Shown here: piece by piece, positions 1 to 8,365 of the stretch | Position numbering within the stretch: the stretch's first letter is position 1 | Layout: each line of letters opens with the position of its first letter | Source of the DNA: Pelagimonas sp. | Lineage (GTDB): Bacteria > Pseudomonadota > Alphaproteobacteria > Rhodobacterales > Rhodobacteraceae | Length of the DNA stretch: 64,000 nt | Direction: 5' to 3' | Assembly (NCBI GenBank): GCA_025210265.1 | Contig: JAOASD010000029.1 | Coordinates: 1-64,000, forward strand | Position numbers and translations under genes: made by a program | Notes under the pieces: generated by a model | What the model saw: only the letters and a program-made list of their open reading frames with translations | Told to the model about the DNA's origin: nothing | Database searches by the model: none

Positions 1-2169
1 AACCCGCGCAGAGCCAGCGCCAAGTCGTAACAGATGCCCGATTTCCATATAATCGCCGGTCTCGGTCACGAAACGGTGACCCGGCGTAACGGTCAGCTTC
101 TCGCGGCCATCAGCGAAGTCGAGGGTAATAAATTCCTGAGTGCTGTTGGTGAACAACTTGTCAACGACGCCCGGGACGGGGTTACCATCAGCGTCAAAGG
201 TCAGAACAACGTCCGATTGGGTGATCAATTCAATCGGTTTGGACCCACCGTCCCAAAGTTTCACCTCACTACCGGCGGAAAAACACGAGCTATTGTCAAA
301 CGCTATGCTCTCAACATCTGCCGCAACCAAGGTTTGGCCAGATCCTGGAAGCCCAGCACGCGAAACAAGGTGTGAGCCATCAGCTTGTTGGACGACATTG
401 TACATGGCCTCAAGGCCGAGGAACACAGCTGTATCCGTTCCGGCACCACCAGAAAGCTCATCGGACGTGTGCGAACGTGAACCTCCGCCAATCAGTGTGT
501 CGTCGCCATTTCCTCCTTCCAGAACATCTAAACCAGAGCCAGCAATCAGGATGTCGTCGCCATCGCCGCCTAAAAGAAAGTCGTTTCCCTTTCCGCCGAT
601 AAGAACGTCGCCCTCAGAGCCTCCATAGACTGTGTCGTTCCCATTGTTGGCAAACACAAAATTGTTCCCGGTTTGCACCGTAATTACGTCGTCGCCCGCC
701 CCGCCAATGATGGCTTCGCCGCCGGGAACACTGCTGGTATAAGTCGCCCCCTGGTCGCCGGTGCCGGAAAAAACTGTGACCGCATCGGAGGAAAGGAACG
801 CCCCCTCAAACAACGCGTCCACTTGTGCAGCCCAATTGATATGTCCCCACAGCCGTTCGAGACCCAAGGGAATGGCCTCCGCCTCGCTCGGGGCGAAGTC
901 AAGTTTGGTCAGGTCAAAGGTGAGGAAATTTTGACTGGCGTCGGCCTGCAATACGCTACTGTCAAAGGCCGCATTCTTGCGTAGCTGTTGACCCGCATAG
1001 TGAATCAGAAGTTCCGAAATTCGCGCAACCGGAGCTTGGTAATTCGCAGAAAGGATTTCAGTTGTTTCCAATGCGCCAAAATCGGCATCCGTCGCGAGAT
1101 GCAAGATGCCATCGACAGCCTGGAGCAAAGGAGACACAACATCAATATTCGCATCTAGGTAAGATTTAACGACAGCCTCAAAGAGTCTTACGTCGCTTTC
1201 TTCACGCTCACCGTTTGCGTCGTATCCGGCTTGCGCTGCCAGCTCCGCATCAAAGAAGCCCTTCAGAAAACCGGAGACGCCGTTGAAATTTGTCAGGCCC
1301 AGCTTTTCGTTTCCAAGCAATAGGATTTGGGCGAGAGCCATGGAGTGAAGCTGGATTGCATCACTGCCTGGAATGAAATGCCCACCCGCATTCAATTCTT
1401 CATATATCACACCGACTCGCTCGGCATCGGCAAGGCCCGCTAAGGCGCTGGATAAACCTGCTCCGTATATGCCGATACGGTTTAGTACGTCTATGAAATC
1501 GGCAAGCACAGATCCGCCGGCAGTCGCGGCATCTATCGCTGCTTGCAGGGCCTCTCCTGTAACGCGCAGGTTTTTGACCTTGCTTTCGTCCGGGGTAAGA
1601 AGGTCATCTAAAGAACGCAGCTCCAGAAGTGGCTCTAGATGCTGAATGACTTCGCTATGAGGCCCTGAATCAAAAGTAACCGCATCAATATGCGTAATCG
1701 CCCCAAGAGCACCGGCAGCAATCCCGCCCAACGAATGCCCCGTCAGGGTGATCAAGTCCTTGTCGAACACGTCAACCCGGTCATAAACATTGGTCAGGAA
1801 GTTATAGGCATCCTGCAAATAGGAAAGTGTTTCAACTGGCAGGTTAGAACCGTCATACCCAGCTCCAAGCGGAATAGAGGTCTCGGCCAGTTCGCCATTG
1901 TCGTCGGTTCCGCGATAGGCGACAACAACCTCGCCTGTGGTGTCGTTGATATAGGCAGTAGCCTGAAAGGTTGCGACGCTTTTTTCAAACTCTGGATCTC
2001 CTTCAAGACCAGAAATCTCTTCACTAGTTATCAGAACGCTCCAGCCATCCACAGGCGAAACATCCGCCCCCCGTGCACTACCTGGTGTGCCGGAGTATGA
2101 ATCAAGCGAAAAATGACCCAGAACGAGAAGGCGATCCAGTTCGGTTGAGTTTGGGAGGGATACTGACAT
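1..2169 (-). CDS. Secreted lipase-like protein with RTX repeats and Hint domain (partial, C-terminus beyond window)
   Basis: An open frame of 723 codons runs from ATG at 2169 to the left edge without a stop. Residues 144-149 are GHSLGG, the nucleophile elbow of class 3 lipase/alpha-beta hydrolases (Ser146). About residues 484-575 carry glycine/aspartate nonapeptide repeats of the RTX type (for example GGKGNDFLLGGDGDD), which bind calcium in type I-secreted proteins. At 629 a CFSAGSEV block starts what looks like a Hedgehog/intein (Hint) autoprocessing module, with a TPGH block at 695-698 matching the TxxH motif. No signal peptide is seen, as expected for type I export. AAGGA lies about 8 nt before the ATG. 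The start is 4 nt after the stop of the upstream gene, so the two are probably co-transcribed. The substrate is unknown. Anything beyond the Hint domain is outside the window. Confidence 0.85.
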   Translation of the reverse strand, partial: MSVSLPNSTELDRLLVLGHFSLDSYSGTPGSARGADVSPVDGWSVLITSEEISGLEGDPEFEKSVATFQATAYINDTTGEVVVAYRGTDDNGELAETSIPLGAGYDGSNLPVETLSYLQDAYNFLTNVYDRVDVFDKDLITLTGHSLGGIAAGALGAITHIDAVTFDSGPHSEVIQHLEPLLELRSLDDLLTPDESKVKNLRVTGEALQAAIDAATAGGSVLADFIDVLNRIGIYGAGLSSALAGLADAERVGVIYEELNAGGHFIPGSDAIQLHSMALAQILLLGNEKLGLTNFNGVSGFLKGFFDAELAAQAGYDANGEREESDVRLFEAVVKSYLDANIDVVSPLLQAVDGILHLATDADFGALETTEILSANYQAPVARISELLIHYAGQQLRKNAAFDSSVLQADASQNFLTFDLTKLDFAPSEAEAIPLGLERLWGHINWAAQVDALFEGAFLSSDAVTVFSGTGDQGATYTSSVPGGEAIIGGAGDDVITVQTGNNFVFANNGNDTVYGGSEGDVLIGGKGNDFLLGGDGDDILIAGSGLDVLEGGNGDDTLIGGGSRSHTSDELSGGAGTDTAVFLGLEAMYNVVQQADGSHLVSRAGLPGSGQTLVAADVESIAFDNSSCFSAGSEVKLWDGGSKPIELITQSDVVLTFDADGNPVPGVVDKLFTNSTQEFITLDFADGREKLTVTPGHRFVTETGDYMEIGHLLRLGAGSARV

Positions 2170-2173
2170 TGGG

Positions 2174-2815
2174 TCATTTCCTTGTAATAGTTACCTTAAT
2201 AAGATTGATGTCGCTCGGAGTTATTGGCAAAACTCGGTAAAACGATCCTCGGCGATCAACTCCTCTGGGTGGTCTGAAATAGGCCGTCAAGACGGTCAAA
2301 CCCGTATCCTCTTTGGGTGCAGAAAGCGCCATACCACCATCTTGATTATGCCCGTCCAAGCTGAGAAGGTCGGTGGAACTGTAAGTGACCTGCACCTCAG
2401 TCTCAGTTCCAAAATACAACATGTATTCGTTGAGGCCTGAGGCCTCTCTGACAGGTGGGAACATCCTCAACCCATATAAGCGCGGCTCCACCTCAAGCGG
2501 ATCGCAGAGGGGGATGAAACTTGGGGTTTTGGCTGGCTTCACGCCAAAGCTCGGTTTCATCGCCGACAGCCAGCAGTCGAATGTCAGGTCGATATCCGCG
2601 AAATCCACGCCTTCTTTCATCACGAAGTGCACACGCAGATCAAACGGGTCGCCATAATCAAAGCCGCGACCTGCGAAATCCCTGTAGATGATTTTCGAGG
2701 GGCTGACTTCGGCATAATACTCAGGACGCGGCTTTAATTCGCGCTCGCCGGGGATGAACCAGATCACGAGCAGACCAATCAGCAGCAAAGCAATGGCCGT
2801 AAACATAATTCTCAT
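2174..2815 (-). CDS. Hypothetical membrane-anchored protein upstream of the lipase/RTX gene
   Basis: This is a 213-aa protein with one N-terminal hydrophobic segment (about residues 3-20, MFTAIALLLIGLLVIWF) followed by a polar domain. It is probably anchored in the inner membrane with the domain in the periplasm. I do not recognise the family. Its stop codon is 4 nt before the start of the lipase/RTX gene on the same strand, so the two are likely translated from one message. That makes it a candidate helper, chaperone or protection factor for the secreted enzyme; this is inference from position only. Confidence 0.7.
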   Translation of the reverse strand: MRIMFTAIALLLIGLLVIWFIPGERELKPRPEYYAEVSPSKIIYRDFAGRGFDYGDPFDLRVHFVMKEGVDFADIDLTFDCWLSAMKPSFGVKPAKTPSFIPLCDPLEVEPRLYGLRMFPPVREASGLNEYMLYFGTETEVQVTYSSTDLLSLDGHNQDGGMALSAPKEDTGLTVLTAYFRPPRGVDRRGSFYRVLPITPSDINLIKVTITRK

Positions 2816-2866
2816 AGGACACTCACACTCAACTCGGGACCGAAATTACGGCCATGCTGCCCGGAG

Positions 2867-3529
2867 TCAACCAAATGGTCCGCAGGGCCTGACGTTTAGC
2901 TCCGCCATCCATGTACCTCTTTTCGTGCGCTTAACCTGCTCTGCTTTGTGAGCCTGATGTGCGAGTTTCGTTTTTCTTGTCAGGTCAGCAACCGCTTGTT
3001 CAACGTCGCCGCCCTGTCCGTCTCTCGCGGTCAGGTTGGTCAAATAGTCATCAATCTGCCGTTTCAGTTCGGTGCCAATCGACGCTTCATCCTTGCGGCC
3101 AGCAACGTCGCGAGAAACGATGTATCGGACATCATCAATCCCGCCCATATTGGACAGATCATACTGCGGGTTTTGATCAAGCAGCCGGTAGGCATCCATC
3201 ACAAAGTTTCCGCCGCCATTGGACATGTCAGCCATCTGAACCGCCGCAGCATCATTGAACCGGTCATTCGGGTTGGGCCGCAAGTTGCTGTCAGGCCCGA
3301 TCATTTCGCGCAAGTCGAATGGCGGGAAAAGCTCCTCAGCGGGCGTTCCGTTTTGGATGCCCTTCCAGATGCGCTGCTTGTCTTCTGGCCCCATGTCCAA
3401 AAACTCGCGCTGCCGATCAGGCGGCAAAGCCTGGAGCCAAGACGCATGGGCCCGTAGCCACGACACTGACCGAGGTTCTAGGGGGCCGCCCGTCGCTGGA
3501 GGAAATGCCCCGTCAGTGAGGCCCAACAC
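2867..3529 (-). CDS. Orphan protein, probably a gene remnant
   Basis: A 220-aa frame opens with GTG at 3529 and has no clear ribosome binding site. The product is soluble, polar and rich in Asp/Asn/Gln, with a lysine/arginine-rich C-terminus (TKRGTWMAELN). I do not recognise it; the style recalls the interior of phage or mobile-element structural proteins. The first 20 residues are low-complexity and GC-rich and may not be coding, so the frame could be the 3' end of a longer gene cut when the accessory block formed. It lies upstream of the membrane-anchored gene, separated by 51 nt. Confidence 0.4.
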   Translation of the reverse strand: MLGLTDGAFPPATGGPLEPRSVSWLRAHASWLQALPPDRQREFLDMGPEDKQRIWKGIQNGTPAEELFPPFDLREMIGPDSNLRPNPNDRFNDAAAVQMADMSNGGGNFVMDAYRLLDQNPQYDLSNMGGIDDVRYIVSRDVAGRKDEASIGTELKRQIDDYLTNLTARDGQGGDVEQAVADLTRKTKLAHQAHKAEQVKRTKRGTWMAELNVRPCGPFG

Positions 3530-3853
3530 CCTACGATTACCCTAAGGTTGGCGGAGCGCTTTCTTTCCTCATTGCTGGAACGGATCGAGCTTTGCCGCAC
3601 CCCCTCCGCCCCTGACTAAAATCAAAAAGGTCAGAGAATTTCACCCGTTGCCCGTTTTTTACCGGCGAATAACGGGCGGTCAGTGCCTCAACAGGGCAGC
3701 GCTCTATCAACGCGCTGGGCAGATCCTCTTTCCTGAATGCAGGAAAGCCCGAGACCCGACGCCCATCAAATCACACGAATGGGGCTGCGGATGGGGCTGA
3801 GCTAAGGGGGAAGTCTGTAAGACGCTGATTTAACAGGGCCTTTTCAGGTGAAA
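3530..3853. other. Gene-free stretch between orphan gene and tRNA-Thr
   Basis: There are 324 bases without a supportable gene. The stretch starts at the GTG of the orphan frame and ends at the CCA of tRNA-Thr. Reading away from the tRNA 3' end, this is where an element integrated at tRNA-Thr would begin. I see no duplicated tRNA 3' end and no integrase here. A short repeated motif, ggggctg, occurs twice near 3781-3801. Confidence 0.4.
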
Positions 3854-3928
<75 letters not shown>

Positions 3929-4024
3929 TCCGTTTGCCGAAGCGTGAGGCGGGGTTTAGAACCAAACTTCGCGGCTTGCAAGCGCAATCTGGACGCTTTT
4001 TTGCGAACAGGGTAGAGAAGGGTC

Positions 4025-4186
4025 ATGCAGCGCAAAAAAGACACCGCAAACACAGCCGAAAATGCCCGCGAAGACCGTCTTAAGGCGGCTTTGAAGGCCA
4101 ATTTGGGACGCCGAAAGGCGCAGGCACGGGCGCGGGCGGATAAACCGCCGCAGGAAGATAACGGGCAGAACGGTAACAAGGACTGA
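4025..4186 (+). CDS. Small basic hypothetical protein upstream of murA
   Basis: A 53-codon frame runs from ATG 4025 to TGA 4184-4186, ending 5 nt before the murA ATG. The product is very rich in Lys, Arg, Ala and Asn (starts [17 protein letters not shown]; middle [18 protein letters not shown]) and probably helical. The tight spacing to murA argues for translation in the same operon. The function is unknown. Such short lysine/arginine-rich proteins are often ribosome- or nucleic-acid-associated, but that is only a suggestion. Confidence 0.6.
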   Translation: MQRKKDTANTAENAREDRLKAALKANLGRRKAQARARADKPPQEDNGQNGNKD

Positions 4187-4191
4187 CAGGC

Positions 4192-5463
4192 ATGGATTCG
4201 ATTCTGGTAACGGGCAACGGCCCGCTGAACGGGGATATCCCCATTGCGGGCGCAAAAAATGCCTGTCTGACTTTGATGCCGGCGACGTTGCTATCGGACG
4301 AACCGCTGACATTGACCAATGCGCCGCGCCTGTCGGACATCCGCACCATGACGACGCTGCTACAATCGCTGGGGGCCGAGGTCTCTGGCCTGCAGGACGG
4401 GCAGGTGCTGGCCATGTCCAGCCATGACCTGAACAATTTGACCGCGGATTATGACATTGTGCGCAAGATGCGCGCCTCGATCCTGGTGCTGGGGCCGATG
4501 CTGGCGCGGGCGGGGCAGGCGGTTGTGTCGCTGCCCGGCGGCTGTGCTATTGGGGCGCGTCCGGTCGATCTGCACCTGAAAGCATTTGAAGCCATGGGCG
4601 CGGATCTGGAGCTGCGCGATGGCTATGTCCATGCCAAGGCCCCCTCGGGTGGGTTGAAAGGTGCGGTTGTGGAATTTCCCTTTGTGTCGGTGGGCGCGAC
4701 GGAAAACGCGCTGATGGCGGCGACGCTGGCAAAGGGCACGACAGTTCTGAAAAACGCTGCGCGCGAGCCGGAAATCGTCGACCTTGCGGAATGTCTGCGG
4801 GCCATGGGTGCCCAGATCGAGGGCGAGGGTACTTCGACCATCACGATTCAGGGTGTCGACCGTTTGGGCGGCGCGACTCACCGTGTGGTCACGGACCGGA
4901 TCGAGCTGGGCACCTATATGCTGGCCCCGGCGATCTGCGGCGGCGAAGTCACCTGCCTCGGCGGCAAGCTGAGCCTGGTGCAAAGTTTTGTCGACAAGCT
5001 GGAGGCCGCAGGCGTGTCGGTCACCGAAACCGAAATGGGTCTGACCGTGTCGCGCAAGGGCGATCGCGTGCAGGCGGTAGATGTGACCACTGAACCGTAT
5101 CCCGGTTTTCCCACCGATCTGCAGGCGCAGATGATGGCGCTGCTTTGCACGGCTGAGGGCACCAGCGTGCTTGAGGAAAAAATCTTTGAGAATCGCTTTA
5201 TGCATGCGCCGGAACTGATCCGCATGGGGGCCAAGATCGACGTTCAGGGTGGTCATGCCACCGTGACCGGGGTGGAGCGTCTGAAAGGCGCGCCGGTGAT
5301 GGCGACCGATCTGCGCGCCAGTGTCTCGCTGATCCTGGCCGGTCTGGCCGCCGAGGGCGAAACAAAAGTCAGCCGCGTGTATCATCTGGATCGCGGTTAT
5401 GAACATGTGGTGCGCAAACTCTCGGCGGTGGGTGCCAAAATCGAAAGGGTCAAAGGCGAATGA
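4192..5463 (+). CDS. murA: UDP-N-acetylglucosamine 1-carboxyvinyltransferase MurA
   Basis: This 423-aa protein is the usual MurA length. It transfers enolpyruvate from PEP to UDP-GlcNAc, the first committed step of peptidoglycan synthesis in the cytoplasm. Visible landmarks are the N-terminal GAKNAC block with the conserved Lys22 and Asn23, and the PEP-binding loop [15 protein letters not shown] with the catalytic cysteine Cys118 (fosfomycin target position, here Cys, so predicted sensitive). The C-terminal part carries [10 protein letters not shown] and [15 protein letters not shown]. The stop overlaps the next start as ATGA, showing translational coupling with the DUF2948 gene. Confidence 0.98.
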   Translation: MDSILVTGNGPLNGDIPIAGAKNACLTLMPATLLSDEPLTLTNAPRLSDIRTMTTLLQSLGAEVSGLQDGQVLAMSSHDLNNLTADYDIVRKMRASILVLGPMLARAGQAVVSLPGGCAIGARPVDLHLKAFEAMGADLELRDGYVHAKAPSGGLKGAVVEFPFVSVGATENALMAATLAKGTTVLKNAAREPEIVDLAECLRAMGAQIEGEGTSTITIQGVDRLGGATHRVVTDRIELGTYMLAPAICGGEVTCLGGKLSLVQSFVDKLEAAGVSVTETEMGLTVSRKGDRVQAVDVTTEPYPGFPTDLQAQMMALLCTAEGTSVLEEKIFENRFMHAPELIRMGAKIDVQGGHATVTGVERLKGAPVMATDLRASVSLILAGLAAEGETKVSRVYHLDRGYEHVVRKLSAVGAKIERVKGE

Positions 5464-5939
5464 GCAATGACGCGCGTTTCGAAGATGGCGGGGAAAAGCC
5501 CCTGAATCTGGGGGCGTTTGACGCCGAAGATCTGCAGGTGATTTCGTCGCTGGTGCAGGACGCGGTTCTGCCCGTGACGGAAATTCGCTGGCAGCCAAAA
5601 CAACGCCGGCTGGGGCTGTTGGTCAACCGTGTCCGCTGGGAAGATGTGGATGCGGCCAAGGCGCAGGGGCGTCCGGTGGAACGCGTGCAATCGCTGCTCA
5701 GCATTGATCAGGTGGTTTCGGTGTCCAGCCAGGGGGTCGATCGCGCGGATCAGGATATGATCCTGTCGGTGCTGTCCTTGTCCTTTGAGGAAACGGACGC
5801 GCCGTCCGGCCATATCGTGCTGACATTGGCCGGGGATGGTGGGATCCGCGCGCAGGTCGAAGCGCCGGAACTGTCGCTGCGCGATGTGACGCGGCCCTAT
5901 GCTGCGCCGTCGGGCAAAGCGCCTAGTCACCCGGAATGA
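5460..5939 (+). CDS. DUF2948 family protein
   Basis: This 159-aa protein matches the small alphaproteobacterial DUF2948 family that commonly sits between murA and hisD; it contains [23 protein letters not shown] and [14 protein letters not shown] blocks. It has no transmembrane segment or signal peptide and no known function. It overlaps murA by 4 nt (ATGA) and the following GNAT gene by 4 nt, so all three form one translationally coupled operon. Confidence 0.85.
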   Translation: MSNDARFEDGGEKPLNLGAFDAEDLQVISSLVQDAVLPVTEIRWQPKQRRLGLLVNRVRWEDVDAAKAQGRPVERVQSLLSIDQVVSVSSQGVDRADQDMILSVLSLSFEETDAPSGHIVLTLAGDGGIRAQVEAPELSLRDVTRPYAAPSGKAPSHPE

Positions 5940-6424
5940 TTCGCCAGCTGACACAGGCGGATCTGCCGGCGTTTCGGGCCTTGCTTGAACAGGGGCTGGC
6001 GCAGGAACCGCTGTCCTTTCTGCTGACGGCCAAAGAATTGCGCGCCATTCCTGAGCAGGACATGGCACCGGGCTTTGACGAGGGCCGTCATTTCGGTGCG
6101 TTTCTGGACGGCGACCTTGTGGCCATTGCTTCGATAAAGCGCGGCGGGGTCGCGCGGCTGCGCCATATGGCCGATCTTGGTCCGATTTATGTTGCGCCTC
6201 AGGCGCGGCGGCGCGGTTTTGCCCGTGGGCTGGTCTGCGCTGCGATTGAGGCGGCGCAGGCGGCTGGACTGCTGCAGCTGGAATTGGCTGTGGATGCGCA
6301 GAATGCGGGGGCGATTGCCCTGTATGAAACGCTTGGTTTTGTGCGCTTTGGGCTGCGTCCACGCTCTGTCATTGTTGCGGGTGTGCCGCGTGACGATGTG
6401 CTGATGCTGCGCCGGTTGGATTGA
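5936..6424 (+). CDS. GNAT family N-acetyltransferase
   Basis: A 162-aa cytoplasmic protein with GNAT architecture. The acetyl-CoA pyrophosphate-binding motif reads VAPQARRRGFARGL (about residues 85-98), followed by LELAVDAQNAGAIALYETLGFVRFG, the typical beta5/helix4 region. The substrate is unknown. ATGA overlap with the DUF2948 gene puts it in the murA operon. Confidence 0.85.
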   Translation: MIRQLTQADLPAFRALLEQGLAQEPLSFLLTAKELRAIPEQDMAPGFDEGRHFGAFLDGDLVAIASIKRGGVARLRHMADLGPIYVAPQARRRGFARGLVCAAIEAAQAAGLLQLELAVDAQNAGAIALYETLGFVRFGLRPRSVIVAGVPRDDVLMLRRLD

Positions 6425-6456
6425 GCGTGTTTCAGCAAAAAGTTGATATTTTACAG

Positions 6457-6497
6457 TTAATTGGGGTTTAACTTATCCACGGGATACGTGTGGGTAA
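6457..6497. promoter_or_regulatory. CtrA-like box followed by two inverted DnaA-box-like sites
   Basis: TTAA (6457-6460), seven bases, then TTAAC (6468-6472) matches the full CtrA recognition sequence TTAA-N7-TTAAC. It is followed directly by TTATCCACG (6473-6481), one mismatch from the DnaA box TTATCCACA, and by TTACCCACA on the opposite strand (6489-6497). A CcrM-type GANTC (GAATC) lies further downstream in the same 267-bp gap before hisD. Function is not shown by sequence. Confidence 0.45.
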
Positions 6498-6691
6498 CTT
6501 GCAGGTCGCTTTGAAATCAGGCAGTTCCAACCGGTTTTGGATGTGATGCATGATGTCACCTGAAACGTCGCAAAGATCGTGAATCTGCTAGTGGGACCGG
6601 TGTAGACGTGATGGGGCAAAGTCGCGCGCCCTGCGGCGGATGCTTGAGCCTGCTCTTTTCGCGGGATAAACCCCGCTGAAAGGAGACTCCA

Positions 6692-7993
6692 ATGCCCGTC
6701 TTTCTGAACAGCACCGATCCCGATTTCGAAACCGCCTTTGCCGCGCTGCTGAATGCCAAGCGCGAAGACAGCCCGGATGTGGATCATACGGTGGCGCAGA
6801 TCATCGCCGACGTGCGTGCACGTGGTGATGCGGCGGTGCTGGAACTGACCGCCAAATTCGACCGGCTGGAGCTGAGCGCAGACACGATGCGGTTCAGCGA
6901 AGAAGAGATCGACAGCTATATCGCGCAGGTCGATCCGGTCGAGCGCGCAGCACTCGAACAGGCCGCAGAGCGCATCCGCGCCTATCACGTCAAACAGATG
7001 CCCGAAGACGCCAGCTGGACCGACGCGTCCGGCGCGACCTTGGGCTGGCGCTGGACTGCCGTGTCGGCGGCAGGGCTGTATGTGCCGGGTGGGCTGGCGT
7101 CCTACCCGTCCTCCGTGTTGATGAACGCCATCCCCGCCAAAGTGGCCGGGGTTGAGCGTCTGGCGATCACGGTGCCGACCCCGGATGGGGCGGTGAACCC
7201 GCTGGTTCTGCTGGCGGCGCGCCTGTCCGGCGTGGATGAAATCTATCGAATCGGTGGGGCGCAGGCCGTGGCCGCGTTGGCCTATGGCACACAAACCATC
7301 GCGCCGGTGGACAAGATCACCGGGCCGGGCAACGCCTTTGTCGCGGCGGCCAAACGCCGGGTGTTTGGCAAGGTCGGGATCGACATGATCGCGGGCCCGT
7401 CCGAAATCCTTGTGATTGCGGATGGCGACAATGACCCGGACTGGATCGCGCTGGATCTGCTGAGTCAGGCCGAGCACGACGAATCAGCGCAAAGCCTGCT
7501 GATCACCACGGATCCGGCGTTTGGCGCGGCGGTGAGCAAAGCAGTGGACGCCCGGTTGGAAACGCTGGAACGCCGGGCCATCGCGGGCGCGTCGTGGAAG
7601 GATTACGGCGCGGTGATCACGGTGCAGGATCTGGATGAGGCCGCCGCGCTAAGCAACCGCATCGCGCCTGAGCACCTGGAACTATGTGTTGCCGATCCCG
7701 AGGCGTTGGCGGAGAAATGCACCCATGCGGGCGCGATTTTCCTTGGTCAATGGACGCCTGAGGCGATTGGCGACTATGTCGGCGGGCCGAATCACGTGCT
7801 GCCCACCGCGCGCTCTGCCCGGTTCAGCTCGGGCCTGTCGGTGATGGATTTTGTGAAACGCACGACCATGGCGCGCATGACCTCGGAATCGCTGCGCGCG
7901 ATTGGTCCAGCGGCCGAGGTGCTGGCGCGCTCGGAAAGCCTTGAGGCGCACGGGCTGAGCGTCACGGCGCGTCTGGACAAGCTGAACCGCTAA
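6692..7993 (+). CDS. hisD: Histidinol dehydrogenase
   Basis: A 433-aa NAD-dependent enzyme that oxidises L-histidinol to L-histidine in two steps, the last steps of histidine synthesis. Family signatures are present: IGGAQAVAALAYGT (NAD-binding region), GPSEILVIADG, LLSQAEHDESAQ with the zinc-binding Gln/His, NRIAPEHLEL with the catalytic Glu-His pair, and GGPNHVLPT. GAAAGGAG precedes the ATG. It ends 13 nt before a strong hairpin shared with infA. In many alphaproteobacteria UPF0262 follows directly; here that gene lies 3 kb away in the opposite direction. Confidence 0.98.
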   Translation: MPVFLNSTDPDFETAFAALLNAKREDSPDVDHTVAQIIADVRARGDAAVLELTAKFDRLELSADTMRFSEEEIDSYIAQVDPVERAALEQAAERIRAYHVKQMPEDASWTDASGATLGWRWTAVSAAGLYVPGGLASYPSSVLMNAIPAKVAGVERLAITVPTPDGAVNPLVLLAARLSGVDEIYRIGGAQAVAALAYGTQTIAPVDKITGPGNAFVAAAKRRVFGKVGIDMIAGPSEILVIADGDNDPDWIALDLLSQAEHDESAQSLLITTDPAFGAAVSKAVDARLETLERRAIAGASWKDYGAVITVQDLDEAAALSNRIAPEHLELCVADPEALAEKCTHAGAIFLGQWTPEAIGDYVGGPNHVLPTARSARFSSGLSVMDFVKRTTMARMTSESLRAIGPAAEVLARSESLEAHGLSVTARLDKLNR

Positions 7994-8006
7994 TCCCCAA
8001 AAAACA

Positions 8007-8033
8007 AAGCGCCGGACGGGCTGTCCGGCGCTT
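8007..8033. terminator. Bidirectional terminator between hisD and infA
   Basis: An 11-bp perfect stem AAGCGCCGGAC/GTCCGGCGCTT has a 5-nt loop. On the minus strand it is followed by TTTGTTTTTT, a good U-tract for infA; on the plus strand it can end hisD less efficiently. Confidence 0.9.
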
Positions 8034-8061
8034 GGCTGTCATGGTGACGGGTTTTGACCGC

Positions 8062-8280
8062 TTATTTAAAGCGATAGTTGATCCGACCCTTGGTCAGATC
8101 ATAGGGGGTCATTTCCACCTGAACCTTGTCGCCTGCCAGAACGCGGATGCGGTTTTTGCGCATCTTGCCTGCCGTATGTGCGATGATCTCATGGCCGTTC
8201 TCAAGCTCGACCCGAAACGTCGCATTGGGCAGGAGTTCCTTAACGACACCGGGAAATTCGAGCGTATCTTCCTTGGCCAT
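8062..8280 (-). CDS. infA: Translation initiation factor IF-1
   Basis: A 72-aa single OB-fold protein, [13 protein letters not shown] at the N-terminus and [13 protein letters not shown] at the C-terminus, the standard IF-1 ends. It binds the 30S A site during initiation. ATG 8280 is chosen over a longer in-frame start 7 codons upstream because AAGGAG lies 6 nt before it and all IF-1 proteins start MAK. It is the last gene of the leftward run and ends at the terminator shared with hisD. Confidence 0.97.
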   Translation of the reverse strand: MAKEDTLEFPGVVKELLPNATFRVELENGHEIIAHTAGKMRKNRIRVLAGDKVQVEMTPYDLTKGRINYRFK

Positions 8281-8365
8281 GGTTTCTCCTTCACAAACCA
8301 CCCGGAGTAGTATGCCGGGCGGGCCTTGATATGGTCTTAAAACCCCTGATTTTCAAGCCCACATT

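Noticed and set aside
4360..5598. Long open frame antisense to murA
   Set aside because: It is complementary to a clear MurA frame and has no family features; a GC-rich shadow.
6457..6497. CtrA/DnaA composite as a chromosomal origin
   Set aside because: Only two imperfect DnaA boxes and no cluster; in this group the origin is expected near parAB/hemE-type genes, not near hisD. Kept as a regulatory candidate only.
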